A DNA stretch of 64,000 nucleotides from Viscum album (Eukaryota > Streptophyta > Magnoliopsida > Santalales > Viscaceae): NCBI GenBank assembly GCA_963277665.1, contig CAUJRU010000137.1, positions 620,001 through 684,000 of the forward strand, read 5' to 3'. Positions 23,640-36,345 of the stretch are shown one piece after another. The position numbers and the translations under genes were made by a program. The notes under the pieces were generated by a model. It was not told the DNA's origin and ran no database searches. It was given only the letters and a program-made list of their open reading frames with translations. Numbering within the stretch: position 1 is the stretch's first letter; every line of letters starts with the position of its first letter.

Positions 23640-24085
23640 CTTCCTCCTCCCTGCATCCAGTCAAGCTCTTGCGGAATCCCTCCTCTGTGCCGCTGCCGCC
23701 GCCTCCTCCTCCTCTTCCACGGTCGCCGCCTCCTCCTTCTCCTCCTCCTCCGGCCGCCGCCTCCTCCTCCTCCTCTGCTCCTCCTCCTCCTCCTCCTCCT
23801 CCACTGCGGCCTCGTCCTCCTCCTCCTCCACTGGCGCTTCCTCCTCCTCCTCCTAGTCCGCGGCATCATCATCCTCCTCCTCCATCGGAGCCTCCTCCTC
23901 CTCCTCCTCTGCCTACTCCGTTGCCTCCTCCTCCACCATGGCCTCCTCCTCCTCCTCCTCCTCCTCTACTGCCTTCGATGCCTCCGCCCTGCCTCCGCGC
24001 TGCCTTCGCGCTGCCTCTGTTGCCTCCGGTGCCTCCGCTGTCGACACCTCCTTCTCCTCCGCCACCGGGTCCTCCTCCTTAAGGT
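23640..24085 (+). repeat. CCT/TCC trinucleotide tract encoding poly-proline
   Basis: A C- and T-rich tract dominated by CCT, with a few GCC and GCG interruptions. One frame (23483-24082) is open for 199 codons and reads mainly proline with some Ser, Ala and Arg. The frame starts inside the subterminal repeats and matches no known CACTA protein, so I treat it as low-complexity DNA and not as a gene. Confidence 0.65.
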
Positions 24086-24599
24086 GATTCAAATTGAATT
24101 TTCATTAATTAATTATGTTTGGAATGGGTAAGTGTTTGTCCAACTATTCTTCGTGTTGAATCTTCAGTTTTCATTGGTGGTTTGGGATTGTTGTTATGTT
24201 TTGATCATAACTATGGGTTGTTTTTATGATTTCCAACTACTTAATTAGATTTATTTAGTTATTATTATGTTTTGGTGTTTTCATTTAGTTCTTTTGTTGT
24301 GATTTGATGTTGGGTTTTCCTTGATGGAGGTTGTTCATGTTTCTTGTAGACAATACCTCCTAGAAGGACCATGTAGAAGCATAGAGAGTGTGAACCAGAG
24401 TACCCCAAAGAGGAACCATCCCATTGATACAAATTTTTTTGGATTCAATGATTTATAATTTCAAAAACGTGGGTTAAATTGGTATCCATGATAAGACATG
24501 AACTATGGACCACACTCATAAATTTTCAAAGAATAATTCAGAGTTTTTCCTTACTGAAAAGAAAACCAAGTAATTTAAGGAGTAGTTGGACTGTATCAA
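24086..24599. other. CACTA left arm, non-coding
   Basis: AT-rich DNA after the CCT tract. From about 24350 it blends into the gypsy relic. No splice-linked exon or TIR is evident. Confidence 0.4.
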
Positions 24600-26810
24600 G
24601 TAGATCTTAGAGTTTTTGAAAACCCCTAAGACATCTAAAGTGTTATTTTTTTGTTCCTTTTTAAAAGAATTTATTTTAATGTGGTGCGATTCAATGATTC
24701 TTTCGAGGAATAGAGAGGATCTCACTTTTACAACTTTCCAAGTGGTATTTCTTCAAAGGTTCTACCCAGATACCTTGAGATTGATGAATGACTATGTGTT
24801 TTTAAAGCTAGAGTATGGTGGTCATTTAGTCATGGATTATGCCACTAGATTCCGTAATTTGGTTCATGTATCTCTTTATCTCCCCACGAACGATTATCTT
24901 ATGGCTATTAATTTTGAGATGGGTTTGAGGAAATATATCAGATTTATTCTTATTGTTCTAAGTCTACCAACCTATTTTTAGGTGTTTCCCAAGGTATTGA
25001 TGTGAGAGGCATATTTTAATTGAAATATTGGTCTCAATGGTGTTCCATTAATGGGTGGTATCCATAGTTATTTTTAAGGATAAAATCTAAAGCACGATGA
25101 GTCTTAGAGAAGTAGTGGAAAGGGATTTGATTAGTCTTTATGAACAGATTATGTGGATTCTATGGACAATGGGCCTATTTTTTTATCATATTAGTAATGT
25201 AGGAAACATCTGGAAGATTTTACCAGAGACTCTGAGGGCGTTCCACCTATTAAGGGCTCTTAGTTAAAATAAGAGGCTTCAAATGGTGGAGGATCACATC
25301 CTAAAAGAAAGGGGGATTCTTAATAGGGAAATAATACATAGATGAGTCTAATCCAGAAAAAATCAATGCAGTAGAGGTCATTCATGAGGACTCATAATCT
25401 TGTCCAACCACAATTCGAGGTGAATTTTTTTTAATTCTTCTATAGTATTGGTTTCATTTCAAAATGGTGAATCCTAGTCATTAATTTCACATATTTTTTT
25501 ATTACTTGGTTATGACGGCAGAGTTTATGAATTATTTCATGTATTGCCTAACCCTTTTGGGTAGGAAAAATGGTCATGGTTTCATGTTCTTTGAGAGTTG
25601 TGTTGTGGTACTTGGCATGGAGGACATTTCGGAATTCCATGTTTTGGACCTGGTCTTTTCCGACCTCATTATCATCTTGGATTTTTTTATTGGATTTAGT
25701 GCACTAGATGACTATTATCACCATTTGGTTCAGTTACATACTCTTAACAGGAGATTCCATGTCTTTTATGGAGATTGTGATCTATAACCATGGAGGGTAT
25801 GACAAGTTTCTTCTATGTTATGGTTCATATCATGTCATTTTTCCAAGGTTTTCCTTGGGGTTGTTGAGAAGTGTTCTTCATGTGAAATTCCAGTGGTCAT
25901 GGAAAAGTACACAAAATCATTTATAGAGGACTTCATGGGATAACCTCCTCAATGAGTGTTTGCGTTTTCTATCTATTTGCTTCACAGGACGATCCCATTT
26001 TCCATTCCATCACATCATAAGGCTCTGGACGATTTAGAGGAGCTAAAAGATCAGTTAGAAGATCTTTAGGGAAATGGTTATATCTATATGATCATGTCAC
26101 TATGGGATTTTACAATTCTGTTTTCAATGAAGTCATATCATAGCCTATTAATTTTAACAGTCTACCGTAGTCATAGCCAAGTGACAGTAATGAATAATTA
26201 CATATTGCCTATAATTGATTATTTGTTTGACCATCTTATAAGGTTCTATTGGTTTTTGAAAATTTTCTAGAGATCAGGGTACCAACAGTTGAGGGTTTGG
26301 GAAGAGGATGCTCAAAAGATAGATTTTTAAAGTCGATATGGAAATTTAAAGTATTTATGAATTCCATTTGGGATCACCAATGCTCTATCTATTTCATGGA
26401 ACTGATGAACTAGATCTTTAATATCTTTCTAGACACCTCCATTTTCGTTTTTTAGAATACTTCTTGGTGTATTACAATATATAATAGGAGTACTCCGATA
26501 ATCTGGATGTTGTTTTGGGTGTTTTTAGAGAGCTTTGTCTTTATTACAATATTATAAATTCCCCATATTTTGTTTATGAAGTATTGTTTCATGGTCACAT
26601 TATTTCCTTGGAAGGAGTTCTAAGTTATCCAGAAAAGGTTCGAGAAGTCATTTCTCCAAATCAGTCAAAGAATGTATTCAAGATCCACAACATTCTAGAC
26701 TTAGTCATTTCATGGTCACATTATTTCCTTGAAGTATCTTGTTTTTTATCTAAATTATACTCATATTCCTTCTCCTCTAACCTATATACTCATCCTATGG
26801 ATTTCAAATA
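24600..26810 (+). pseudogene. Ty3/gypsy gag-pol relic inside the CACTA
   Basis: A retrotransposon-gag segment is seen at 24616-24981 (FQVVFLQRFYPDTLRL, MDYATRFRNLVHVSLYLP). Reverse transcriptase traces follow at about 26270-26680 (RSGYQQLRVWEEDA, then FGITNA near 26375, and a FHGHIISLEGVLSYPEKVREV-like thumb split across frames near 26590-26650). It is heavily broken by stops and indels; no LTRs or TSD were found. It lies just upstream of the transposase gene and was presumably captured or inserted long before that gene decayed. Confidence 0.6.
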
Positions 26811-26837
26811 GGATGAATATAAATAAATAATGGATGA

Positions 26838-29800
26838 ATGTCAATCGGTTGACAAAATAGTATGAAGAAGGCGTGAAAGAATTTATCGAGTTTGCAAAAG
26901 ATCATGCATGTGACTCTTCTCAAATCCTTTGTCCGTGTTTACGCTGTTGTTATTCAAAACAAATTAGTCCAGATGAGTTGGAAGTACACTTGATCTGTCA
27001 CGGAATAGATCAAAGTTATACATGTTGGAATAAACACGGGGAAACAACAAATGTAGGTAGTGACTGGGGTGACACTGCGTTTTATGGATCATCTGATATG
27101 ATTACAAACATGAACAATGAAGATGACCGTATGGAGGATGTGATTACAGATGTGAATGATGATGAAGATCGTATTGAGAAAATGACAAGGACCTTCGAAG
27201 ATGAACTTCGTGATTGCCCAAAATTGTTTGAGAAGTTAAAAAGTTGTGCAAAGACGCCATTGTATGCTGGTTGCACTAAATATACAGCATTGTCATCCGT
27301 ACTGAAGCTGTATAATTTGAAATCAGATAACGGGTGGAGTGACGACAGTTTTACGAAACTACTTTCCCTCTTGAATGACATGCTCCCAGAAGACAATGAG
27401 CTCCCGAGACGAACATACGATGCCAAACGAATGCTACGCTCTATGGGTATGATCTCTGAAAGAATACACGCATGCCCGAATGACTGTATACTATTTCGCA
27501 AGGACCACAAATCTCTTAAAGAATGCCCAAAGTGTGGTGCTTCTCGATACAAGAAAGATGAATCTAGTCCTACTAAAGTTGTATGGTACTTTCCAATCAT
27601 TCCAAGGTTTATACGCCTATATGGAAGTGATGAGACTGCAGAACAATTAACATGTCATGCAGATACAAGAATTAAATATGGGATACTACGTCACCTGTTA
27701 GACTCTCCTCAGAGGAAGAGAATCGATCATGAGTATCCTGAATTTGGAAACGAGTCGAGAAACCTTCTTCTTGCGTTATCTACAGATGGAGTGAATCCTT
27801 TTGGTTTTCAAAGAAACATTCACAGTACATGGATGGTTATGTTGATAAATTATAACTTACCACCGTGGTTATGCATGAAACGAAAATACATCATGTTATC
27901 TATGATTATATCAGGACCAAAACAACCGGGTAATGATATTGATGTTTATTTAGCTCCATTGATCAAAGATTTGAAATTATTGTGGGATTCAGGTGTTACA
28001 TTGTATGATGCTTACAGAAAGAAAGATTTCACTTTGAGAGTCATGTTGTATGGGACGATAAATGACTTCCCTGCTTATGGAAATGTTTTAGGATATAGCA
28101 TTAAAGGAACTCAAGGCTGTCCCGTTTGCGAAGAAGGTACACAATCTATTAGGTTGAAATATTCATCGAAAACCGTGTTTCTAGGACATCGCAGATTTCT
28201 ACCACGACGACATAAGTACCGTTCTTGGAAGACATCATTCGATGGAAGTTCTGAAGAACGTACAACACTGTCTCCACTAATAGGCGATCAATTGTTTGAG
28301 AAAGTTAAAAATGTGGACACTACTTTTGGTAAACTGGCTTCGAAAAACCATACGAAAATCGGTTGGAAAAAGAGATCAATTTTTTTTGAATTACAATACT
28401 GGAATTTTCTGTATGTAAGACATTTTATTGATGTTATGCATGTAGAAAAAAATGTATTTGACAGTGTTATCGGCACGTTGCTAAATACATCTGGAAAAAC
28501 AAAATATGGAATTAAGGCTAGGTTGGACATGGTTGAGATGAGAATACGAGAAGAGTTGGCACCAGTGAAGGGTGAAAAACGAACATTTCTTCCTCCTGCT
28601 GCTTACACTATTTCCAGGCAGGAGAGATATCAGTTTTGCAACTTCTTGAATGACGTAAAGGTTCCAGATGTGTATTCGTAAAATATCAGTAACCTTGTGT
28701 CAATGAGCGACTTGATGTTAAAAGGGCTGAAATCACATGATTGTCATGTTTTGATGCAAAATCTCATTCCAATTGCTTTACGTTGCATTTTTCCCAAGAA
28801 TGTCCGCCATACATTAATGAAACTATGTTTCTTCTTCAAAGCTATATGCAGCAAAGTTATAGACCCGACGAAATTTCCAGCTATGGAAAAAGAAATTGTC
28901 GTCATATTATGTGAATTAGAAATGTTCTTCCCACCTTCATTTTTTGATATGATGGTTCATTTGATGGTCCACTTGGTGAGAGAGATTCGACTATGTGGTC
29001 CTATACATTATAGATGGATGTACCCCATTGAACGGTATATGAAGATTTTGAAAGGGTATGTCAAAAATCGAAGTCGGCCAGAGGGTTGTATTGCAGAGCG
29101 ATATATTGTTGAGGAAGATGTTGAATTCTGTACCGAATACTTGTCTGGTGTGGAAATCATTGGCTTACCGAAATCTCGTCACACTGGGCGGCTTGAGGGT
29201 GAAGGAATTTCTGGAAGAAAGGTTGTCACAATCAATATTACAGATTGGGAGCAGGCCCACCTTTATGTTTTGCATAACAGTTTCGACGTTGACCCATATG
29301 TTGAAATCCACAAAGAAATTCTTAGGCATTTGAATCCATCAAGGGCTGAAAATGGATATCAGATACACATAATCGACAGTTTATAGGATGGTTTCGAGAT
29401 CATATTTTTAAGAAGTCAGATGAAAATCCAAAGTAAATTTCGGAACGACTTCGATGGCTAGCCAGAGGACTAAGTGTGTATGCATTATCTTATAATGCTT
29501 ATGTAGTTAATGGTTATACATTTTATACTAATGAACATGATGAAGACAGTACCATGCAGAATAGTGGGGTTACACTTGTGGCTGAAGCGATGCATGTTTC
29601 CGGTGCTAAGGACAGAAATCCAATTTATGCGAATATGTCATACTTTGGCATCATCAAACAAATATGGGAGTTGGATTATATGGAATTTAAAGTTCCGATA
29701 TTTCAATGCAAGTGGGTTGATAATAGGAGTGTTGTTAAAATAAATGATTTGGGATTCATGAAAGTTGATTTCAGTAAGGAAGGGGAGAAAGACGAACCAT

Positions 29801-30147
29801 TTATAATGGCATCACAGGCAGTGCAAGTATTTTATGTTCCAGATCCCGCAAACCGAAACTGGTCAATTGTTCTGCTATCAACCAAAACAGCTAAAGGGTT
29901 AGATGAAAATTCAACGGAAGATGACCCTTTCATTGGGAATTCGCAATCATTTCGCAGTGGTCCCAATGTAGATGACGTTTTGTATGTCAGAGGAGACCAC
30001 AATAAAGGGATATGGATAGTTGATAGAGGGGTCAAATCCCTTCAGCCTTTAAAAAAAAGGGAGTTCAATAATCAGGTTATTGATTTTTATTGTAATATAG
30101 ATTGTGTTGCATTACGTTATTATCTGTTCGCTGCTGCTTTTATGTGA
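26838..30147 (+). pseudogene. CACTA transposase (Transposase_21 family), broken
   Basis: The N-terminal Transpos_assoc-like part reads WMNVNRLTK, then TAG (26858), then YEEGVKEFIEFA with a Cys/His set (CPCLRCC, CWNKHGE). The Transposase_21 core spans about 27480-28460 (LSTDGVNPFG near 27773-27802; DVMHVEKNVFDS near 28430-28465). A DUF4218-like part follows at 28730-29230 (HYRWMYPIERYMK), and a DUF4216-like part at about 29640-29880. Breaks: TAG 26858, TAA 28679, a frameshift near 29350-29370, and TAA 29434. No ATG fits the first open segment. The otherwise good conservation suggests recent loss of function. Confidence 0.85.
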
Positions 30148-30180
30148 TCTAAATTAAATTTTAAACCAGTTCTGTAGATA

Positions 30181-33100
30181 ATGACTTCTTCACCTGCTGA
30201 TGCACCCAATCCCGAGACACAACACGTCTCTCAACCTGTTGCAGCTGGTCCCACTGCTGAGAGACAATAGGTCTCTCAACCTATTGCAGTTGGTCTCACT
30301 GCTGAGAGACAACAGGTCTCTCAACATGTTGCAGCTGGTCCCACTGCTGACATACAACAGGTCTCTCAACCTGTTGCAGCTGGTGTCAGTGCTGATGCTA
30401 GCGCTTCGGAGAAACATAATGATGATGTAGAAACTGAGGAAATGGTAGGCGATGAAACCCCAACGACACAAAAAAAACAGGTGCGCCGTAGTTTGACAGT
30501 TTTAGAAAAAATCCTTAAGGCAAAAGAAAAAGGCATCAAATATGAGGTGGGATGGAATAATCTAGGCCAGCATGTAAACCCCAACAAATCCATGTTTAGT
30601 AGCTACATTGGAATCTTCACTCGACAACGCGTGCCGATTGACGTAGAGTCGTGGCACCATGTTGTCAGTGGGTTGAAAACATTAATGTGGGAAGAGATTA
30701 CGGTAACATTACGATATCATCTATTTAATTTATTAAAATAAAATAAAATATTGAAATATTGACTAACCCTTCATCATCTCTTGCAGAGTGCATTTATAGT
30801 AGATGTTTCGCACAAAGAATATGTTTTCAGACTGGCAGGAAGGATTCATAGAGGCTTTCACACCATTTTAACGAAACATCATCTGAAAGATGCTGAAGGG
30901 AAAATCAAGCCGCACCCGCCTCCTCTTTATGCACACTTGATATCTCAAGGAAAGTGGGATGTGTTTTGCAACCGTCGTGCGGAACAGAATATTCAGGTAC
31001 ATTGTGTTTGGTTACACGTTGTGTAACGTTGCTTGTATTCATCACGTTGATTGATAGGTTTTTATTTATGAAACAACAACTGAGTGCTGAAAATAAAGAA
31101 TGGGCAGCAAAACCAGAGTACCCCTACCGTAAAGCAAGGTTGGGGTACGCTTCAATTGAAAAACAATTGGTATGTATTTTAAAAGTACTGTAATAATTTT
31201 ATGTGACATAAAACAACACTGTAACCATGTTTCTCTGTTTATATGCAGATTGATGAAGCAAAATATCAAGTCACTTCCATTCCACACCATGTGCTATGGA
31301 AGGAGGCTCGTGTTAATAAAGAGGAGAAACTGATAGATGAAAACACACAAAAAGTGTGGGAAACATGTGTAAGTATGACATAATATAAACTTGTTTTGCT
31401 TTAAATCACTATTACATAACGATGCTTACTTATTTTTTCATATTTTCTATTTAACATAGTCATAGGAATCAAAAACACCCGCACCGGATGTAGACATACT
31501 TTCAACGGCCTTGAAACAGCCAGAACAGTATGGCCGTGTCATAGGTGTGGGTTTTGGGGTGTCACCCCAGACATATTTTCAGAAAAAAAAACAAGAGGAT
31601 GAACAAACTAAAGAATTGCATGTAATGAGAGATAAAGTAGATACCCTTGAAGAACTAATCCAAACTCAGGGAGAGATTCTAAATATTTTGATGGATGAGA
31701 GGCGAAGAGAACAAACAACTCAAGAACAACCCCCGCGAGAAGATCCACCCCTCACCAGCTTTGAGGCGAGCCATTCCCCTCAAAGACCTGACTTAACCGA
31801 GGTAATCAATGTTATAATATTCGTTTTTGTGATATTTGAATCACATAGACACTGATACCTTTCATGTAATGATATTCTGCAGGGTGAAAATGACTGTGAT
31901 TTATATCTATCAACTCTCACCCATCGCCTTGTAGTGAGGGCTACGGTGTTCAATATGCAGAATGACACGCTACACTTTAGACCACTTCCAACCGGTCATG
32001 TCAAAGTGTCGATTAACTTAGCTCATGATCTGAGCGCCGAGCTACCCGTGCTAAATGAAGATGACGGCATTCATACGGTGGAAAAAGCTATTGGAACATT
32101 CGTTGCATGGCCGTCGAATCTTGTAAAAAAACATGTCGAGCAGGAGGTGTTCATTTCCAATTCATTTTTCAAGTAGAACCTTTAACATTAAATTAGAAAA
32201 TGGATGAACTGATGAATGTTATTACAGAAGGATAAAATGGAGAAGCTAAAACAAAAGAGCGGCTCCAACATTGGATCAACCGACCGATCAAAACGATCTA
32301 CTGATAGCGCGTTCACCCCGCCCGTTCTATATCCACATTTAATATCATTGCAAGCTCATGTGGATACGAAAATGAAAGACAGCAAGAGTCATACAATTGT
32401 TTGTGAAAAAGATATGTACGGAGAGGAAACAATAGATTTTGTTAGTACAGATGTTGTTTCTGAGATCATCACATACGACTGGCTAGGCGCCTCAGTTATA
32501 AATGTATACATGAGGTATGTTTTCATGATTTGATTTTACAGAAGCTGATATACTTTGATAATTATGGATAAATACATCTCATATTTTTCATAGGCGTATA
32601 TATAAAAAACAATTGAAGAGATTTTCCCATGAATACAAATTTGGACTCGTTAGTCCTCACACCATTTCTACACAACGAATAGAAATAGATTCTAATTTTC
32701 AGGCTGAATTGATGTCAAATCTGCTCAGAACGTTTCAAAGAAGAATTACGACTGACAGGCTCTTTTTAATACCAACGATGCAAGGGTAAAACTCTACATT
32801 TTAATCATATCAATTATATTTTCATTTCTATCAGTACTTATTTATTTTGTTGTTTTTAGGGAACATTGGATGCTCATTGCAGCCAATTTGGATACTCAAA
32901 AGATTTATTTTCTGGATTCACTGCATGGATATCCAACTAACCGACCATAGATGATGGCGATTGTCAATTTTTAATACACTAGATCCAACATTTTAGAACT
33001 AAATATCTATTTATATAATTTATATTATCTTTTAATGAGGATTTTGTTATGATAGGGCGGTGTATGAATATCGTCTAAAGGCTGGAATGAATCCAGGGCA

Positions 33101-33487
33101 TAAGGACGACAATGCCCACAAGATCGACAAATGGATAAGTATATGGGTATATATAATTATATTTCACTATCCAAAAACATATCAAAACAAATTACTTATT
33201 TTTCTCGATGTTTCTGCAGTGTCTGAAACAAAGAAATGACAAGGACTGCGGTTATTATGTTTGTAAATTTATGAAAAAGATCATATTTCATGAACAAACT
33301 AGCATCCCTGAAGAGGTATTTTTGAAAATAATTACTACTTTATTTAAAATAATTATTAATCCTTTGTGTATTTATATTTTTTCAGTACTACTATGACTGT
33401 CGCAAAAACTCCTATTCAGAAGATGATATAAATGTCTTTAGAAACGAATGAGCATCGTACCTGATGGAAGAATGTAAACAAATATGA
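30181..33487 (+). pseudogene. CACTA second gene: TnpA-like protein with Ulp1-type protease domain
   Basis: About 12 exons can be traced by GT/AG borders and phase: 30181-30702, 30787-30996, ~31059-31169, 31249-31368, 31460-31801, 31883-32146, 32228-32514, 32594-32785, 32860-~32976, 33056-33146, 33220-33315, 33386 onward. YGRVIGVGFGVSPQTYF in exon 5, before a coiled-coil-like stretch, is typical of the plant Transposase_24/Ptta group. Exon 6 resembles DUF8039. The last exons form a C48 (Ulp1) domain with His in EHWMLIAANL, Asp in YFLDSLHG and Gln/Cys in KQRNDKDCGYY. Breaks: TAG 30268, 31463 and 32948, TGA 33449, and a phase shift entering exon 3. Confidence 0.75.
30207..30395 (+). repeat. 45-bp coding repeat near the N-terminus of the second gene
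   Basis: Four units read as 15 residues each around QQVSQPVAAGPTAER. The 45-bp period keeps frame. The second unit carries the premature TAG at 30268. Confidence 0.8.
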
Positions 33488-33617
33488 CAATGAAGGTGAA
33501 TTCCTAATACTTATGTTATATTTATATGTTCATTGATATATCCCTTTACACTTATTGGGAATCTATGATCTCCCTTTCTTATGTTTCATATCCTTAGATT
33601 AGTGAATTCCTACTACT

Positions 33618-35430
33618 TAGTTTGAAAATGACATAAACTTTGGAAAACAACACCAATGACATACGCCAAACTGAGGAAACGCATTTGGATTGTTTTGATA
33701 CTTTAGGACAACGATCCACGAGTCATTTGTGACGTGTACGAATCGACCGCACCTCAATCCGACGCACGGTGTGACCGGTATGGCTAAAAGTGTTTGATAT
33801 CAGTTTCAAATTGAGATAAACTTTGGAAAACAACACCAATGACATACGGAAAACCGAGAAAATGTGTTTGGATTGTTTTGATACTTTAGGACAACGATCC
33901 AAGAGTCATTTGTGACGTGTACGAATCTACCACACCCCAATCCGACGCACGGTGTGACCAGTATGGCTAAAAGTGTCTGATATCAGTTTCAAATTGAGAT
34001 AAACTTTGGAAAATAACTCCAATGACATACGCCAAACCAATCAAATGCGTTCGGATTGTTTTGATACTTTAGGAAAACGATCCACGATTCATTTGTGACG
34101 TGTACGAATTGACCGCACCTCAATCCGACGCACCGTGTGACCGGTATGGCTAAAAGTGTCTGATATCAGTTTTAAATTGAGATAAAATTTGGAAAACAAC
34201 ACCAATGACATACGCCAAACCAAGCAAACATGTTTGGATTGTTTTGATACTTTAGTACAACGATCCACGAGTCATTTTTGACGTGTACGAATCGACCGCA
34301 CCTCAATCCGACGCACGGTGTGACCGGTATGGCTAAAACTGTCTGATATCAGTTTCAAATTGTGATAAACTTTGGAAAACAACACCAATGACATACGGAA
34401 AACCGAGCAAACGCGTTCGGATTGTTTTGATACTTTAGGACAACGATCCACGAGTCATTTGTGACGTGTACAAATCGACCGTACCTCAATCCGACGCATC
34501 GTGTGACCGTTATGGCTAAAAGTGTCTGATATCAGTTTCAAATTGAGATAAACTTTGGAAAACAACACCAATGACATACGCCAAACCGAGAAAACGCGTT
34601 CAGATTGTTTTGATACTTTTAGACAACGATCCACGAGTCATTTGTGACATGTATGAATCAACCGCACCTCAATCGACCGCACAGTGTGACCGGTATGGAT
34701 AAAAGTGTCTAATATCAGTTTCAAATTGAGATAAACTTTGGAAAACAACACCAATGACATACGCCAAACCAAGAAAACGCGTTCGGATTGTTTTGATACT
34801 TTAGGAAAACGATCCACGATTCATTTGTGATGTGTACGAATTGACCGCACCTTAATCTGACGCAAGGTGTGACCGGTATGGCTAAAAGTGTCTGATATCA
34901 GTTTCAAATTGAGATAAACTTTGGAAAACAACACCAATGACATACGCCAAACCGAGCAAACGTGTTCGGATTATTTTGATACTTTAGGACAACGATCCAC
35001 GAGTCATTTGTGACGTGTACAAATCGACCGCACCTCAATCCGACGCACGGTGTGACCGATATGGCTAAAAGTGTCTGATATCAGTTTCAAATTGAGATAA
35101 AATTTGGAAAACAACACCAATGATATACAGAAAACTGAGCAAACGCGTTCGGATTGTTTTGATACTTTAGGACAATGATCCACGAGTCATTTTTGACAAG
35201 TACGAATCGACCGCACCTCAATATGACGCACCACGTGACCGGTATGGCTAAAATTGTCTGATATCAGTTTCAAATTGAGATAAACTTTGGAAAATAACAC
35301 TAATGACATACGCCAAACCGAGCAAACGCGTTCGGATTGTTTTGATACTTTAGGACAACGATCCACGAGTCATTTGTGACGTGTACGAATCGACTACACC
35401 TCAATCCGACCGACGCACGGCATGACCGGT
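33618..35430. repeat. 183-bp satellite array in the CACTA, about 10 units
   Basis: The landmark CAGTTTCAAATTGAGATAAA recurs at 33801, 33984, 34167, 34350, 34533, 34716, 34899, 35082 and 35265, every interval exactly 183 bp; a diverged first unit begins at 33618. Each unit contains GATCCACGAGTCATTTGTGA and a GACCGCACCTCAATCCGACG segment. It lies between the second gene and the 3' subterminal repeats and is non-coding. Confidence 0.92.
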
Positions 35431-35970
35431 AAATCTTTTCATTAGATAAAGAATCAGTATTTATTAAATGAGATAAATCAATCAAAAACATATTGATTTT
35501 ACATTATTCCCTTTCATTGTTATGAAAATGAAAACTTTTGAGTTTAAAATTTCATATTTTAGTTTCACATTTCCATATTAATGTATTCTTTCATATTACT
35601 GTTTTAATTTCTTTCATTATTGCATTACTAACATAATATTTGTTTTCTTAGATAGGTGAATTTTTTTCCTTGAGTTCGGATGCTTTGTTCAGCAACAAAT
35701 ATCGTCGAGAGTGGATCACGGATATCAAAGGATGAAACATGAATGTTTATAACTATTGTTGAATAATTGTAAATGTAACCATGTAAAACAATGTTTGAAA
35801 TGTATATAGCAATGCGTTTTTTTGTATTCATGATGTTAAGTAAATGTATATACCATTGTCGGTCAAAATATTGAGTGTGGGTGCTATGGTGTGCAGGTGT
35901 GCATGTGCTACTTTGTACAGGTATTCTGGTGTGCAGGTGTGCAAGTACTGTTTTGTAGGTGCAGGCGATG
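35431..35970. other. CACTA right arm between satellite and subterminal repeats
   Basis: AT-rich DNA. An AG-bounded segment near 35652-35735 could be a terminal exon or 3' untranslated exon of the second gene, but nothing confirms this. A TGTGCAGGTGTGCA-like duplication occurs at 35890-35945. Confidence 0.4.
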
Positions 35971-36345
35971 GGGCCTTTATCAGCGCTTTTTTAGCGCTGA
36001 TAAAGGATACCTTTAATAGCGCTAGAGGAGTGCTGATAAAGGAACCCTTTATCAGCGCTCCGTCAAGCGCCGATATAGGAGACCTTTATCAGCGCTAAAA
36101 GAAGCGCTGATAAAGGGGTCCTTTATCAGCGCTCTGAGAAGCGCTGATATAGGAGACCTTTATCAGCACTAAGAGAAGCGCTAATAAAGGAGGTCCTTTA
36201 TCAGTGCTTTTTTTAGCGCTGATAAAGGTCTCCTATATCAGCGCTTCTCAGAGCACTGATAAAGGGGACCCCCCCCCCCCTTATCTACGCCGGTATTAAC
36301 AGCGCTTTTCTAGCGTTGTTAATGCCGGTTTTTAGCGCTGATAAA
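35971..36345. repeat. 3' subterminal repeats of the CACTA element
   Basis: About 18 copies of TTTATCAGCGCT/AGCGCTGATAAA variants in facing pairs, the same motif as at the left end but denser. A C run interrupts it near 36268-36279. Confidence 0.8.

Noticed and set aside
23621..23872. Arg-rich 83-codon open stretch on the minus strand
   Set aside because: It is the antisense of the CCT tract; AGG/AGA codons make it open by composition.
27082..27600. 172-codon minus-strand open stretch
   Set aside because: Antisense shadow of the well-supported transposase frame on the + strand.
33618..35430. CRISPR-like array
   Set aside because: Units are 183 bp and repeated throughout, with no distinct spacers, and the setting is a plant transposon; it is a satellite.
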